This document shows positions 1-10,300 of a stretch of 64,000 bases of DNA, in pieces; position 1 is the stretch's first letter; every line of letters starts with the position of its first letter. Below the pieces are notes generated by a model that was given only the letters and a program-made list of their open reading frames with translations, was not told where the DNA came from and made no database searches. The stretch spans positions 22,409,569-22,473,568 of the forward strand of contig JAJEKV010000003.1 in assembly GCA_021234155.1 (NCBI GenBank), given 5' to 3'. Origin of the DNA: Isoetes taiwanensis. Taxonomy: Eukaryota > Streptophyta > Lycopodiopsida > Isoetales > Isoetaceae. The position numbers and the translations under genes were made by a program.

Positions 1-1860
1 CCAGCTGATGCGCCTAGCCCACGCCTTTTCCCCGGAACCAGATCAAAAGCCTTCGCTAAGTCCACAAAGCAAAGAATACAAGTCCCCGCCATGATTCCTA
101 CCGTCTTCAATCGCCCGCAGTAAAGATATGGTCAATCGCTTGAGTGGCGGGGTCTAAAGCTCGCCTTTGTGAGGGCTCGCACATCCGCCGCCGCCGGGTC
201 AATCGCCGCCGAGAATGCCGCCAACTTTTTGGCAAATACCGAATCGACCATGATCGTCCGGTAATTGGCCGGACAAAGGTGGGTCGCCCGCCTTTGTGAA
301 TGGGAACAACCCGCGCCAGGTCCATTGTCGGGGAGACCTTCCCGCAATGCTCGCTGAATGGTAGTGAGGACCGCAAGCATTTTGCCCTCTTCCATTTGAG
401 TAACTCCGCCTGCATACCATCGAGGTCACCGCCTTCCCATTAGCCACCTCGCTTGAGGCCCTCCTCAACATCCTCGCCCACGAAACCAATGGGGGCCATC
501 CCGGGGGGTATGGGCGCACGCTGCCCCCTCGGGCGGGTCATAGAGCCGCCGCAGTACCGCTCCCACCGCCCGTGTGATGTCCCCTCAGAGGGTCGGGCCG
601 GCCTTCAAGCACTCTCAAGCCAAAAGGTTCGAGGATGAGTGTCCAAAGAGGCAACATCTCCCCGATGCGGGCAAGGTACCGCCTTTGTGTCCTTCGATGG
701 GCGCGGTAATCGTGGTGGCCTCGCAAGCTGGTACCGGATCCAGATGTGATGGAGCCGCCGCTATGCTTCTTTACACTCCGCATCAAACCATCGGCTACGC
801 AGAATGTTGCTGACCGACGGGCGACGCTGGGGTCCGCCAGCACTCCGCCCGGCCGCAGATCCCGTAATAGCCGGTAAGTCACCGGGTCCAGGTGGGAGGT
901 CCTGCAATTACCGGGAGGGCGCCCATGAGCATCTCGCCAGAGTCCTCTCGGCCGCTCATAATCTAGTCTCAACCGAGGACGGCGAGGGGTCGGTATAGTG
1001 GGGGTTCTCGGCGGCTTGCCAAACCAGTCCAAATAAAGTGGGAGGTGATCTGAGTCGACCTCCTCATCCCGACTGTCTGTGCCCACCCGAAACGACTGAT
1101 GAGATGCATATCTTGCGCAACTACGAGCACATAGTCCACCACACTAGACCCTCCCCCCTGATTGTCTTGTCTGCATGTGCACTTGCGAGAATCGGGTCAC
1201 CGCGGAAAGGCCATTGCAAATTATCAAGTCAAAATGCCACATAGCAGAGCAACCGCTCGCCAAAGCGAAGTGACCCGGCCGCCATCCGACCCTCGCGGGC
1301 CGCCGCCGCCAAGGGGCGAGCCGCGCACATCGCCGCCAAGGGGGGTCAAGTCGCATGGGCTGCTCTACTCCCTCGTCCGCATTGAAATTCCAAGAAGGAC
1401 GACCCTACCCAACCGGCTGGTGCTGCCAGATGTCATCATATAGATCGACATAAGGGTCCATCCTATCCGCATCGGGGTGGCTACGATAGAAGGTGCCGTC
1501 AAGGTGGAGGTAAATAACAAAGCGCCGTAAAAAGAGGGTTGCCACCGGGTATTATGCACACGAACCCACAAGTACCGGCTTGTGTCCGTCTGCTTTCGGA
1601 GGGTAACCGAATGTGCCAAGGTTGTCCCAGAGTAGCAAGCCACTCCACCATGACCCCTCCGTCCTGTATGTGCATTGAAGACCGAGAAATGTTGGTAACC
1701 CTAAGAGCCAGTAGCTCTTAGGCTCAAAGATGCTCCCATGTCTCCATGAGAAAGATGAGATCCATATCGGCCGCCACGGAGTTCGGGATTGTCCCCTTCT
1801 CCGCCAAGGGAAGCCTCGACAATTCCATGAGACCACCCCGAGACACAATTCCTATTTGTC
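1..1860 (-). pseudogene. LINE ORF2 remnant: endonuclease plus start of reverse transcriptase
   Basis: Non-LTR retrotransposon protein, read on the minus strand and broken by many frameshifts and stops. An AP-endonuclease start (VSWNCRGFP) lies near 1830, followed by endonuclease pieces at 1365-1643 (RVHNTRWQPSF) and near 1030-1090 (SDHLPLYLDWFGKPP, the SDH motif region). The linker to the reverse transcriptase follows, then RT motifs: VVPIHKGG near 300, a degraded copy of the usual NYRTIMVDSVFAKL block near 240-280, FRPRHS near 150, and motif A (FVDLAKAFDLVP) near 30-60. The palm and the 3' end are outside the window to the left. The block is GC- and CpG-rich, unlike the host DNA at 4-30 kb. 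The family call is firm, but no intact reading frame survives. Confidence 0.8.
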
Positions 1861-3430
1861 ACGCAGATGCGCAAAATGAGTCATGGGACGGAAGCGAGGG
1901 CGAAAGGAGAAGTACATGGAGCGGAGGCAAAGATGTGGTCGGAGGGGGCGGGGCCGAGAGGGAGCGAGGAGTAGGAGCTTGGAGAAGGGGGCCGTGGTAG
2001 GAGAAGCGGGGTGGCGTGCGGTAAATTTGGGTTGGGGCTGCTGGTTCCGCAGCAGTAGATAGCGGTCGGGTTTGAAAATGTGCATCCCGGCCGAACCAAT
2101 CCCCGCGGCACCCCACGATGGCGAATGCCTCTCGACCACGACAAGCTCCCCGCTCAAGGTGCCTCTGTTGCATGGGTGTGAGGTCCTCCACGTCTGTGGA
2201 TGTCCCCTTCAAGATCTGCCCACAAGCGCAATATGGCATCACGCACTGCATCCGCAACCGTGAATATGACAATGCGGGTCCGACCTCGGGCCGAGCCCCC
2301 ATGACGAACCCGCCGAGAAATGTGAACTTGTTCGGGGAATGTCATCCGTCGAGAATGTGTGTTCTGATGTTGTGGGCGAGACTCTCCCCCGCCGTTCGGC
2401 ATGCCTCGAACTACCGGATTGTGGCCTCTCCTTTGCGCTCACCGAGTTCTCAAGGGCTGCGGGTCAAAAGGTGGGCGAGGGCCGTCCCGGCCGCCGGGGT
2501 GGTGGTGGTGGCCGGGATGGCGGGAGTGGCTGGGAGTGTGGCCGATGGCGGGGAGTGGCCGGAGGGCGGGCAAAGAAGCGCGGGGCGTGGGCCGGGCGCG
2601 GGAGGCCGGGGCGGGTAGCGGTCCGGAGCCGTGTTCTCGCCCTCAGGAAGTCGGGAGCACAGCTCTTGTAGGGCCTGCCGCCGCTTGGCCATCTCCTCGC
2701 CGCACCGGCCGCAAATGACTATGAACCCCGGTAGGGAGACCCCGCTCGCTCTCAGGATGGTTGCCCGCAACCCCCGGAGCTCCGTGCTCGAGTAGCGAGA
2801 GCGTGCTCGGTGCCCCAAAGACACGGGCGCCGAGGGGCGGGCTTGCTGTCCGGATCTTACTCTAAAGATCCCGGCCGTGTGGTTCCGGCTGTCTGCGAAG
2901 AGCCACCGCACTCCGCGCCATGGTGGTGGCTGCCTCCACCTCCGACCGGGCCGAGACACCGCGGACCATCGCCTCCCCGTGATTGCGCGCTCCCTCTCCC
3001 GTGTCATGGTGTCGAGTGATGAACCGCGAGAGTCTAGGGCGGCCCGCATGTCGGCCACCTCCCCGCCGCCTCGCCTGTCGCCGGCGTGTGCAAGGCCCGG
3101 GCCATCTTCCACATGCGGCGTCGCGGGTCTCCCGGACTGTGATGCGGTTCTTCTCGACCCGATTTGCCTTTTGAGCACATGGGATGCCAAGGACTCCATC
3201 TCCACCGCCATGCCAGCCCAGGTGCAATTTGTTAGCCTCAATACGGAGCACCGTTAGCCTCCACTCCCGCTTTGACGTGGCTCCAATTCTCTGCCGAGGC
3301 GAGGAGTTCCTATGTGGTCTCCGAGCAATCAATCCCTTCCGGCCGGGCCGGGCCTTTGAGGGGGCCTTAGCCTTAGCCCGAAGCTTCCTTCTTCATGGAG
3401 GATGACTCTCCCCGGCCCATGATGGCTGAT
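1861..3430 (-). pseudogene. LINE ORF1 region (probable nucleic-acid-binding ORF), decayed
   Basis: This is the stretch between the endonuclease start and the tandem-repeat leader of the same minus-strand LINE, where ORF1 is expected. The longest frame is 263 codons (3241-2450). It is Arg/Pro-rich, contains a CxxC pair (VICGRCGEEM) followed by a short helical segment (AKRRQALQEL), and ends in a Pro/Ala/Thr-rich tail. A possible start (MGRGESSS) lies near 3420 but is followed by a stop within 16 codons. I recognise no Pfam family. The assignment rests on position and on a basic, Cys-containing composition. Confidence 0.35.
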
Positions 3431-3499
3431 CGGGACCCGTTTGTCGGGCGTGCCCCTCGCCTTGGGTTTCCCAGGCAGCCCATCTTCTCGTGGCCATGA

Positions 3500-3835
3500 C
3501 TTCCAAAGTTTGAGGGGTCTCTGCTGCGAAAGGGTGCTTAGAATTCAATTTGGGGACTCACAAACGCAAGCAGAGCACCTTTTGGGGTGTGGGGGTTTTG
3601 GGGTTCCAAAGTCCGAGGGGTCACCGACCGCCTCAAGGGTGCTTAGAATCCAATTTGGGGACTCGTAGGAAAGGCGGGCAGCACCTTTTGGGGGTTTGGG
3701 GGTTTTGGGGTGCCAAAGTCCGAGGGGTCTCTCAAGCGATTCAAGGGTGCTTAGAATCCAATTTGGGGACTCAGAAAGGCGGGCAGAGCACCTTTTGGGG
3801 GTTTGGGGGTTTTGGGTCTAGAGAGAGATTGTAAA
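3500..3835 (-). repeat. Tandem repeat of about 105-108 bp at the LINE 5' end
   Basis: About three and a half imperfect copies of one unit. The word GGGTGCTTAGAAT recurs at 3532, 3637 and 3745, each time followed by CAATTTGGGGACTC, a GGGCAGAGCACC-like block, then a G/T-rich stretch and CCAAAGTCCGAGGGG. The array sits just upstream (in minus sense) of the LINE ORF1 region, where mammalian L1 elements carry promoter monomers. The array itself is plain in the sequence; a promoter role is inference. Confidence 0.85.
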
Positions 3836-4278
3836 CCCTAGAGAGAGAAAGCCAGAAAGGGGCAAATCAAGGGGGTCTATGCAAGGGGAGTGAGGGCGCT
3901 AGAGAGAGGGAGTAGGGCGCTGGGGAGCTTTGACACCATGCCAGCAAAAAGGTATTGTTTTTTTAATTTGGAGCTAGGGGTCAGTGTTTCGGCTCTTAAC
4001 GATGCAGGCCGGGATGCTCTGCCAGGCCAAATCCGTAGGTAGAGTCTTAAACTTCCTGTAAATCCATCAGCTAGGTCCATGCTTCCCTCACTCCATGCAG
4101 CTGTTCATCCTGCTATACAGCGGCTAAAAGGGACCATGGGATTTAATCTTGCTGCAATGGGCCACATACAGCAAGTATAGGCAATCAATTCTACCGTGTT
4201 GTTTAAGGATGCAGGGACAAAGCTTTTGGGGCTTCGGGCCAAGCTTCCTAATCCAATTGGCCATGACTCAAAGAGGAA
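3836..4278. other. Stretch without an assignable gene
   Basis: GA-rich repeats (GAGAGAGA words) at 3836-3920 are followed by AT-richer unique DNA. There is a short open plus-strand stretch from ATG 3938, but I recognise no protein. No splice structure can be tied to it. Confidence 0.3.
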
Positions 4279-4312
4279 GTCATGATTGGGCTATACATAG
4301 CCCAATCATGAC
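4279..4312. repeat. Perfect 34-bp hairpin palindrome
   Basis: The arm GTCATGATTGGGCTA is followed by the four-base loop TACA and the exact reverse complement of the arm. It lies just beyond the last recognisable exon of the aminotransferase pseudogene, in what would be its intron. No role is evident. Confidence 0.85.
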
Positions 4313-4916
4313 AACTCACCTCGAGCTTGAAGAGCATCATAAAGTTAATGTCTCATACTTATAATGCGATCGGCCATTGCATTCAATTCAACTGTCCACT
4401 TTGAGAACAAGTCACTATCCCCCAAGACAACAAATGCAATTGATACACCACGAATTGGGGGATTTGAATACATTGGCCTTATAACAAGCTTCAACTGACT
4501 TTCAATACAAGTAGCAACTCCGTCGCTTCGGCATATCTATATAAATTCATATGCTAAGTCAGCATGAGATACCAAAAGCCAATTGCTAAACTAGAGATTT
4601 ATGAATTTCTAGGATTAAACAAAATGTCCATCTCAAAGCTACAAGAGAACATGCCTTCTAAATTATGAATGCACAAAAGAACCATGTTCCTTACAATGCA
4701 TAATGCCCCACCTCGCTCTCCATAAAGTCCCAAATTCTTAGCATAGCTTTGTGCAACAAAACATTCCCCTCCACCACCTACAAAAGAGCGGACAACATGT
4801 GCATCTATATCAAGACTACCACTTCCATGCAAATAATGTGCCATATCAAATCTGTAATTTATGCAAATTCAAAGGGCTAACAATTTCTCATACCTGATAT
4901 GCATTGTTAAAGAAAG

Positions 4917-6568
4917 GTAAAGGCAGAGGTTGCAAGAATTGCGAGTTCCACAGGAGTTGCAGAATGTGGTGCACCAGCTTTATGATGGGATTTATGCTGC
5001 ACTGCCTTATGAAGATCGGCGGGTAGCTAGCACTATGGGAGTTAAGCAGGGCTGCCCGTTGTCTCCAACGCTTTTTGGGTTGTACATTGATAGCTTGGAG
5101 ACGTGGATGCAGCACCATGGGGGAGCCGGGGTGCAATTATCTGATGCGACCTCTGTGAGCCAGTTACTATATGCGGATGATGTAGCTTTGCTAGCTCACA
5201 CGGCCAGCAGTATGCAGCAGCATTTGGATGCCCTCAGTGGGTTCTGTGGGGCAACGGGAATGACAGTAAACTTGCACAAAACTAAGCTTCTCGCGATCCT
5301 GTCCTCGCAACACCCTATCCCGGAGTTCTATTACAGGGGACAGGAAGTGGAGATGGTGCGGAGCTTCAAGTATCTGGGAATTGATTTCACTACTAACATG
5401 CTGTGGGATGAGTGTGTGGAGAGGAGAGCCAGTGCAGGCTGGAAGGCTTTATATGCGCGTTAAAACGCTGCGTGTTGCTTGGGATAGATCTCTGTGGATC
5501 GGGCGAGGAGAGCACACCCTTTAGGGCTTTGGTTGAGCCTTTGCTATATGGGGTGGAGGTTTGGGGCCCAAAGAAGCTAGCAAAAATAATGGGGATAGGT
5601 TGGAAAGGGTGCGAAAAGCTTTCTTGACATATAGCTTGGGAGTGAAGGACACCGCATCCGTGCTCATTTTGTTGTATGAGACGGGGTTCGCCTTTACAAA
5701 GATTCTCGCTATGCTGAAGGCATCTTACTTGCTTCCATAAGGTGGATGGGATGGATGAGCATCGCTTTCCCCACAGTGCCGTGTTGTTAACGCAGGGGCC
5801 CCAAATGGTCAAGAGGGTATGGCACGAGCAATCGTAAGGGATGGTTTTTAGAGGTGGTCTATGGATTACCAAATGATGGTGGCACCGGCGCATTCTCGAT
5901 GCGCAGAATGGGCAATTGGATGCGGGCTATGCCGCCACTCGCGGGGATGCCTCTACTCTTGCAAAGCCCAAGACAGAGCACTATCACGCTCAGATTAATC
6001 CCGGCCTTGAGCATGGACCCCATCGGTGCTTGAAAGCACACATCTCTCGTGAAAGAAACGGAGAGCTATTGCCGCCATAAGGACGGGTTCCCATTACCTC
6101 GCAATTGAGACAGTCATTTGGGGGTGAATGGCGGGCACGGGATCCCCGTGGAGGAGCGGATATGTCGGTGTTGTGAGATGCACGTGATAGAGGATGAGCA
6201 CCATGCCCTCCAAATGGTGCCCAAAGATATGCCCATGTCCGAAAGCGGTGGCACACCGATCTTAGATGCTCGACACACCGCTACATCGCCATCGCATCAC
6301 CTATGGTAGCGCGACTGGGAGCTTACATCCTGCAGATTTCGGCCGTCAGACTTGCTCTTCTGGGGCATGGTATTTGAGAGCCTACTGTTAGGGTTTTTCC
6401 TCCCAAGTGGGGGTTTTTTCATCCCGGTAGTAGGGTTCTACTGTATAGTTACATTGTTTGTTTTTGGTGTTGGGGTTTTTGGCTTTTTTGCTTGTTCTGT
6501 GCCGTCTCATAGGCCTCTGGCCTCCGTGGACGTTAAAATAAACTTCCTTCCTTCCTTCCTTCCTTTAG
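4917..6568 (+). mobile_element. 5'-truncated LINE with (TTCC)n tail
   Basis: Non-LTR retrotransposon inserted in the aminotransferase pseudogene on the opposite strand. It starts abruptly within the reverse transcriptase and ends in GGCCTCCGTGGACGTTAAA followed by a (TTCC)n run at about 6541-6565. The same 3' motif with a different simple-repeat tail occurs near 45020, so the family ends in variable microsatellite tails. Loss of the 5' end is typical of target-primed reverse transcription. I could not define a clear target-site duplication. Confidence 0.85.
4930..6260 (+). pseudogene. LINE reverse transcriptase C-terminal half with terminal zinc knuckle
   Basis: One uninterrupted frame at 4930-5463 carries RT motifs B (GVKQGCPLSPTLFGLYIDSL), C (LLYADDVALLA, the catalytic YADD), D (MTVNLHKTKLL) and E (FKYLGIDF). 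After a stop, other frames continue the thumb/connection (FRALVEPLLYGVEVWG near 5520-5570, AFLTYSLGVKD near 5620) and end in a Cys/His zinc-binding segment (RICRCCEMHVIEDEHHAL, 6155-6210) typical of plant LINE C termini. It is dead through frameshifts after 5463. The protein matches the family of the LINE at 1-1860 and of the copies at 56-59 kb. Confidence 0.85.
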
Positions 6569-7361
6569 TTATAATAAGTTGACGAATTCCTTCCCATTGT
6601 TCAGGTGTGGGGTCAACCCTGTTGGATTATGGGCATAAACATGGAGCAAAATCACTAATCCAGACTGAGCATCCCTGATATCTTGCAGCATACCTAATAA
6701 AGCAAAATTTGTAAAGTCTGTCCAATTGCCTATGCTCAAGAAAACAAAAGACAAATGTTTTTCATAAGACAGAGAGGGAACAAATAGAGAAAGATAGAGA
6801 ACACCAATCGGCACAACTTTTACAAGAGCTTCATAATCAAGTCCACGAGTCCTTGGATCATAGTAACGGTAAGTTTTGACAGTCAATCCTGAATTCAAAA
6901 AGATTTTGTGGTGATTTCCCCATGTAAGCACTGGAAGGTACACCATTTTCTGCAATTCAAATGCTTTTTATTCTTCCCTTCATCAAATAGTTATGAAACA
7001 AAAGAGGAACAGAGCATGGCACATTATAATGTTTAGCAAGGAACTCTCCTCCCACCCGCAAAATGAATTCATAAGAAGTTGCTCTCACCGATCACTTATC
7101 AAGCATTCCTCAACATGTCTCACAACATTCAATACAAGTGGCTTACCTTCCTGCATACAGACAGAGAAAAGCGAGCACCAGTTTATGGATCAGCTTTGCC
7201 AAACCCTTTATCACAAATCACAATTATGCTAAGAAAATGTGCACATCCTTATGCAACAAAAAATAATTATAAAGCTAATGCTTACCTCAGTGCGATATGC
7301 ACCAATTCCAAGGTTAAGTTTTATGGGACTAGGATCCTTGTTGAAGGCAATTGTCACATAT

Positions 7362-10300
7362 TAGATTAAGTTCCAATTAACGGTCAGTTAAATATACAAG
7401 AACGATTTGCATAGGAAATAGAAAACTGAAAAATGTCATAGCACGAATTGAATCCCAATCTCCAATGTGGCAATAAGGAAAACCGAGCTACAGTGACATA
7501 AACTTTTTTACAAGTTGCAGAAAATTTATGCTAACCCTGATTATCAAGCTAAAATATTTACGGGCAAACTGTAACTTTTACTAAGCATCTGAAAAACCCG
7601 AGATCTGGATCCGCCCACCGACCCGTTTGAGATTAAAGAGTACAGACGAGGGATGAGCAAGATCCAATTCATTCCATGCTTTAAAAAAATTCCAATCAAT
7701 GATCCAACACAAAAATGAAAGCCTGAATTACACTCCTACCCCGTTAAGAATACTTAAATGTTGCAGAAGAGCGATAAGCACACAAAACCCAACAATCTAA
7801 GGCCCTTTTTCCACGGTACTCTTATCTCTAAAAGTCACATACCCTCCCAGGATACCATCTCTACTCATTAATCAACGAATGCATAGGAAATCGAGGTCAT
7901 GGGGGGTAGCTTGTTATTACAAGACTTCTTTGAACTCTTCTATTTTAATTGAACAAGGCAGACAAAAATGATCTCTACATGTGGATATGGGTGCAGAATC
8001 ACTGTGGAAGTACCATATTTATTGCAGCTTGCTATTTCCCACATATTGATTCATACTTTACCCAGACATGGATAAGACAAGATCCATATGCCAATCCATA
8101 TGATGACATTCAACAACATAGGCTATAGGGACATGTCATGCTGATTAGAGATTTTTATGCTTGTACTGTTGTGACCCAGTTGACAAGGTTCAGCCTTGAG
8201 ACAAAGTTTGCATTGTAGCTTGAAATTGATGAGGCCATATGACAATGCACATCAGCTGGTAGAGATTATGTGCATGTTGCCAGTTACAGATCATTGAAAA
8301 TGAAAGCCACACTGTTAAGATGTCCTGCTTTTGAGATGGTAAAAAATCGTTATTTGACTTTAACATTCCATTCCACACTCCCACAACTTCTCAGGGCCCC
8401 ATCTGTGCATGACTTGAAATTATACATACTTGAGGTTCTAGATGAGTGTCTTCAATTATGAGCCCTCAATAGTCATCATGATCTACTTATATTTTTTTCA
8501 TGCTTGTTTAATATCATCATTACTACAAAGATTTTTCCCTTGAAAATCTTTCGAGGCAGGGGTTTCTTAATTCTAGTAGGAATTGTTGTACTAGAGCATT
8601 GTATGGGTCCCATCGCATTTTGGTCGCCTATTCTATTCTATTCTATCACATGGTTTGGGAGGCAGTTGCTCTAGATGTGTAATACTTTTGAATTGATTAT
8701 TTATAATAGGCCATCCTTTGCCTCATACACTTGTTGATAGAAGAATCGACGTGCCCGTTGACGTGGAGGATTTGGTGTTGTAGACTATGTCCTTGTAGTA
8801 GAACATGTATCTTCATTTGGTCACACATATGCAAGTGGGAATAAATAGCAGGGATGAGGAGGTGGATTTTGACCATCAATCCCTCTTTTGATAGTGATTG
8901 GGAACCAGTACGAATGCAATGTCAGAGGAGCTCTCTAATATTTTATAGCTTCCCAGAGCAACAATATGAAAAACTTGTTCCTGTGCTATTGGCATTGCTA
9001 GGAAGACGCTTTGGAAGGAGACGACTTGGAAGGACTTTAACTGCCTCCTACTTTCCTAATGCATAATTTGATGATCAACATTAGGAGCTTACATGGCAAC
9101 TTAGATTGGTGCTTGATCCTATTCTTTGTATGCAAGTTATGAAGCAATAGAAGCCTTTTCTTAAAGAAAAGAAGGCTTATGCATGGCATAACATCAATGG
9201 GACACGTTCTTCCTTCTGGCGCACAACCTTAAGACATTTTGAAGAAGAGTCTTTTATAAACCCATGCAAGCTCTGGGCAATATCTCTGTAAGTGGATGCA
9301 GTACTTAACACAACTCTACGATCCTCAAGAATGCCACCTAATGTACCAAGGCAGTCATGACATGAGTCATAATACAATGTTATTGAATATATGGGGTCAA
9401 GTGCAACTTTTATCCTATATTATAAAGTTTTACCGTAAGTGTTGGACCACGCCATAAAAATTTTAACGGCCCAGATTTGATCCTAATAGTTTAGACGGTT
9501 CAGAAGAGACTTTTGCCCTTATTCTCGCTCTAGCGATTTAGGGCACGCATAAGATATGTCGGAATTATGGCTCCCAGCGGGATGTTATAGTGTAGGATTT
9601 TCGGAGGAAAGAATTACTTCATGCCCGTTTTTGACTTGCAATTAGGTATTCTGAAGTAGAAGCCCTCAAAACCTCTATTCATGGCATGTGGGCTATCTAG
9701 CTTCAAGCTCAAGAAAATCGGCTCCTTTTTAATGTTTTTGTGCAATGGTGGGCAACAGAGTTGTTGTTGGAGGTTGTCTTTCGCCTCTGCACAGAGTTTG
9801 GCAAAAAACGGCAAGAAAATGCTTGGCCATAATGATTTACTTCAAATGAATGTACAACTCTGCAAACACAGATTTGTTTTTTTTATATTTAGGCTACACG
9901 ACATTACATAGCTACAAAGAATGATCAGAATGTTCTGTACGAAGCCAAAATCACTATTTAAGAGAGGCCTGGCTATGGTGGATGCCATAGTTTCATTATT
10001 GGTTACTTTGACCGCACTCAATACTCTCTCTGGAAGTAAAGTACGTGTGGGTAATTAAATTTCTATCTGTTGTTTTTAGTAGTATGAGTAATGGTGTATT
10101 ACCTCTTCAATTTGTAATTTCCAAGATGTCAACAATAAAAGTTCAACTTCAGAGTAAATACATCGCTCTTTTCTCATTCTTCTTAAAATCTTACAAGTTT
10201 CAATCTAATACTCAGCAACACCGGACACTATTACTATGTTTGGACATTTTTGTTGTAATAAAAGGTTACTGCACACTTTTCTCATTGCAGTCAAAACATT

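Larger units (their letters stand above)
4321..7361 (-). pseudogene. Aspartate aminotransferase pseudogene, interrupted by a LINE
   Basis: Minus-strand remains of a plant cytosolic/plastid-type aspartate aminotransferase (PLP enzyme; aspartate + 2-oxoglutarate to oxaloacetate + glutamate). Recognisable exons in order: about 7361-7286 ([18 protein letters not shown]), 7150-7089 (EGKPLVLNVVR), about 7060-7020 (RVGGEFLAKHYN), about 6960-6835 (PVLTWGNHHKIF, YRYYDPRTRGLDYE), about 6700-6570 (QSGLVILLH, AHNPTG), 4864-4690 ([19 protein letters not shown], containing the PLP-lysine region) and about 4500-4322 ([19 protein letters not shown]). The exon expected between the second and third pieces is absent. 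An in-frame TAA follows MRH near 4350, AHNPTG is followed by degraded residues, the C-terminal exons are not visible, and a LINE sits at 4917-6565. Splice signals remain at several exon edges, so it descends from an intron-bearing gene, not a retrocopy. Confidence 0.85.

Noticed and set aside
2118-2718. Gly/Arg-rich plus-strand frames of more than 100 codons in the GC-rich left end
   Set aside because: Low-complexity products of GC-rich DNA opposite the LINE; RT and endonuclease motifs are all on the minus strand.
9177-9377. Minus-strand 66-codon frame with spaced Cys residues (YYDSCHDCLGTLGG, SSSKCLKVV) resembling a pectin methylesterase/invertase inhibitor tail
   Set aside because: The resemblance is limited to a few residues, no signal peptide or first Cys pair is present, and there is no supporting exon.
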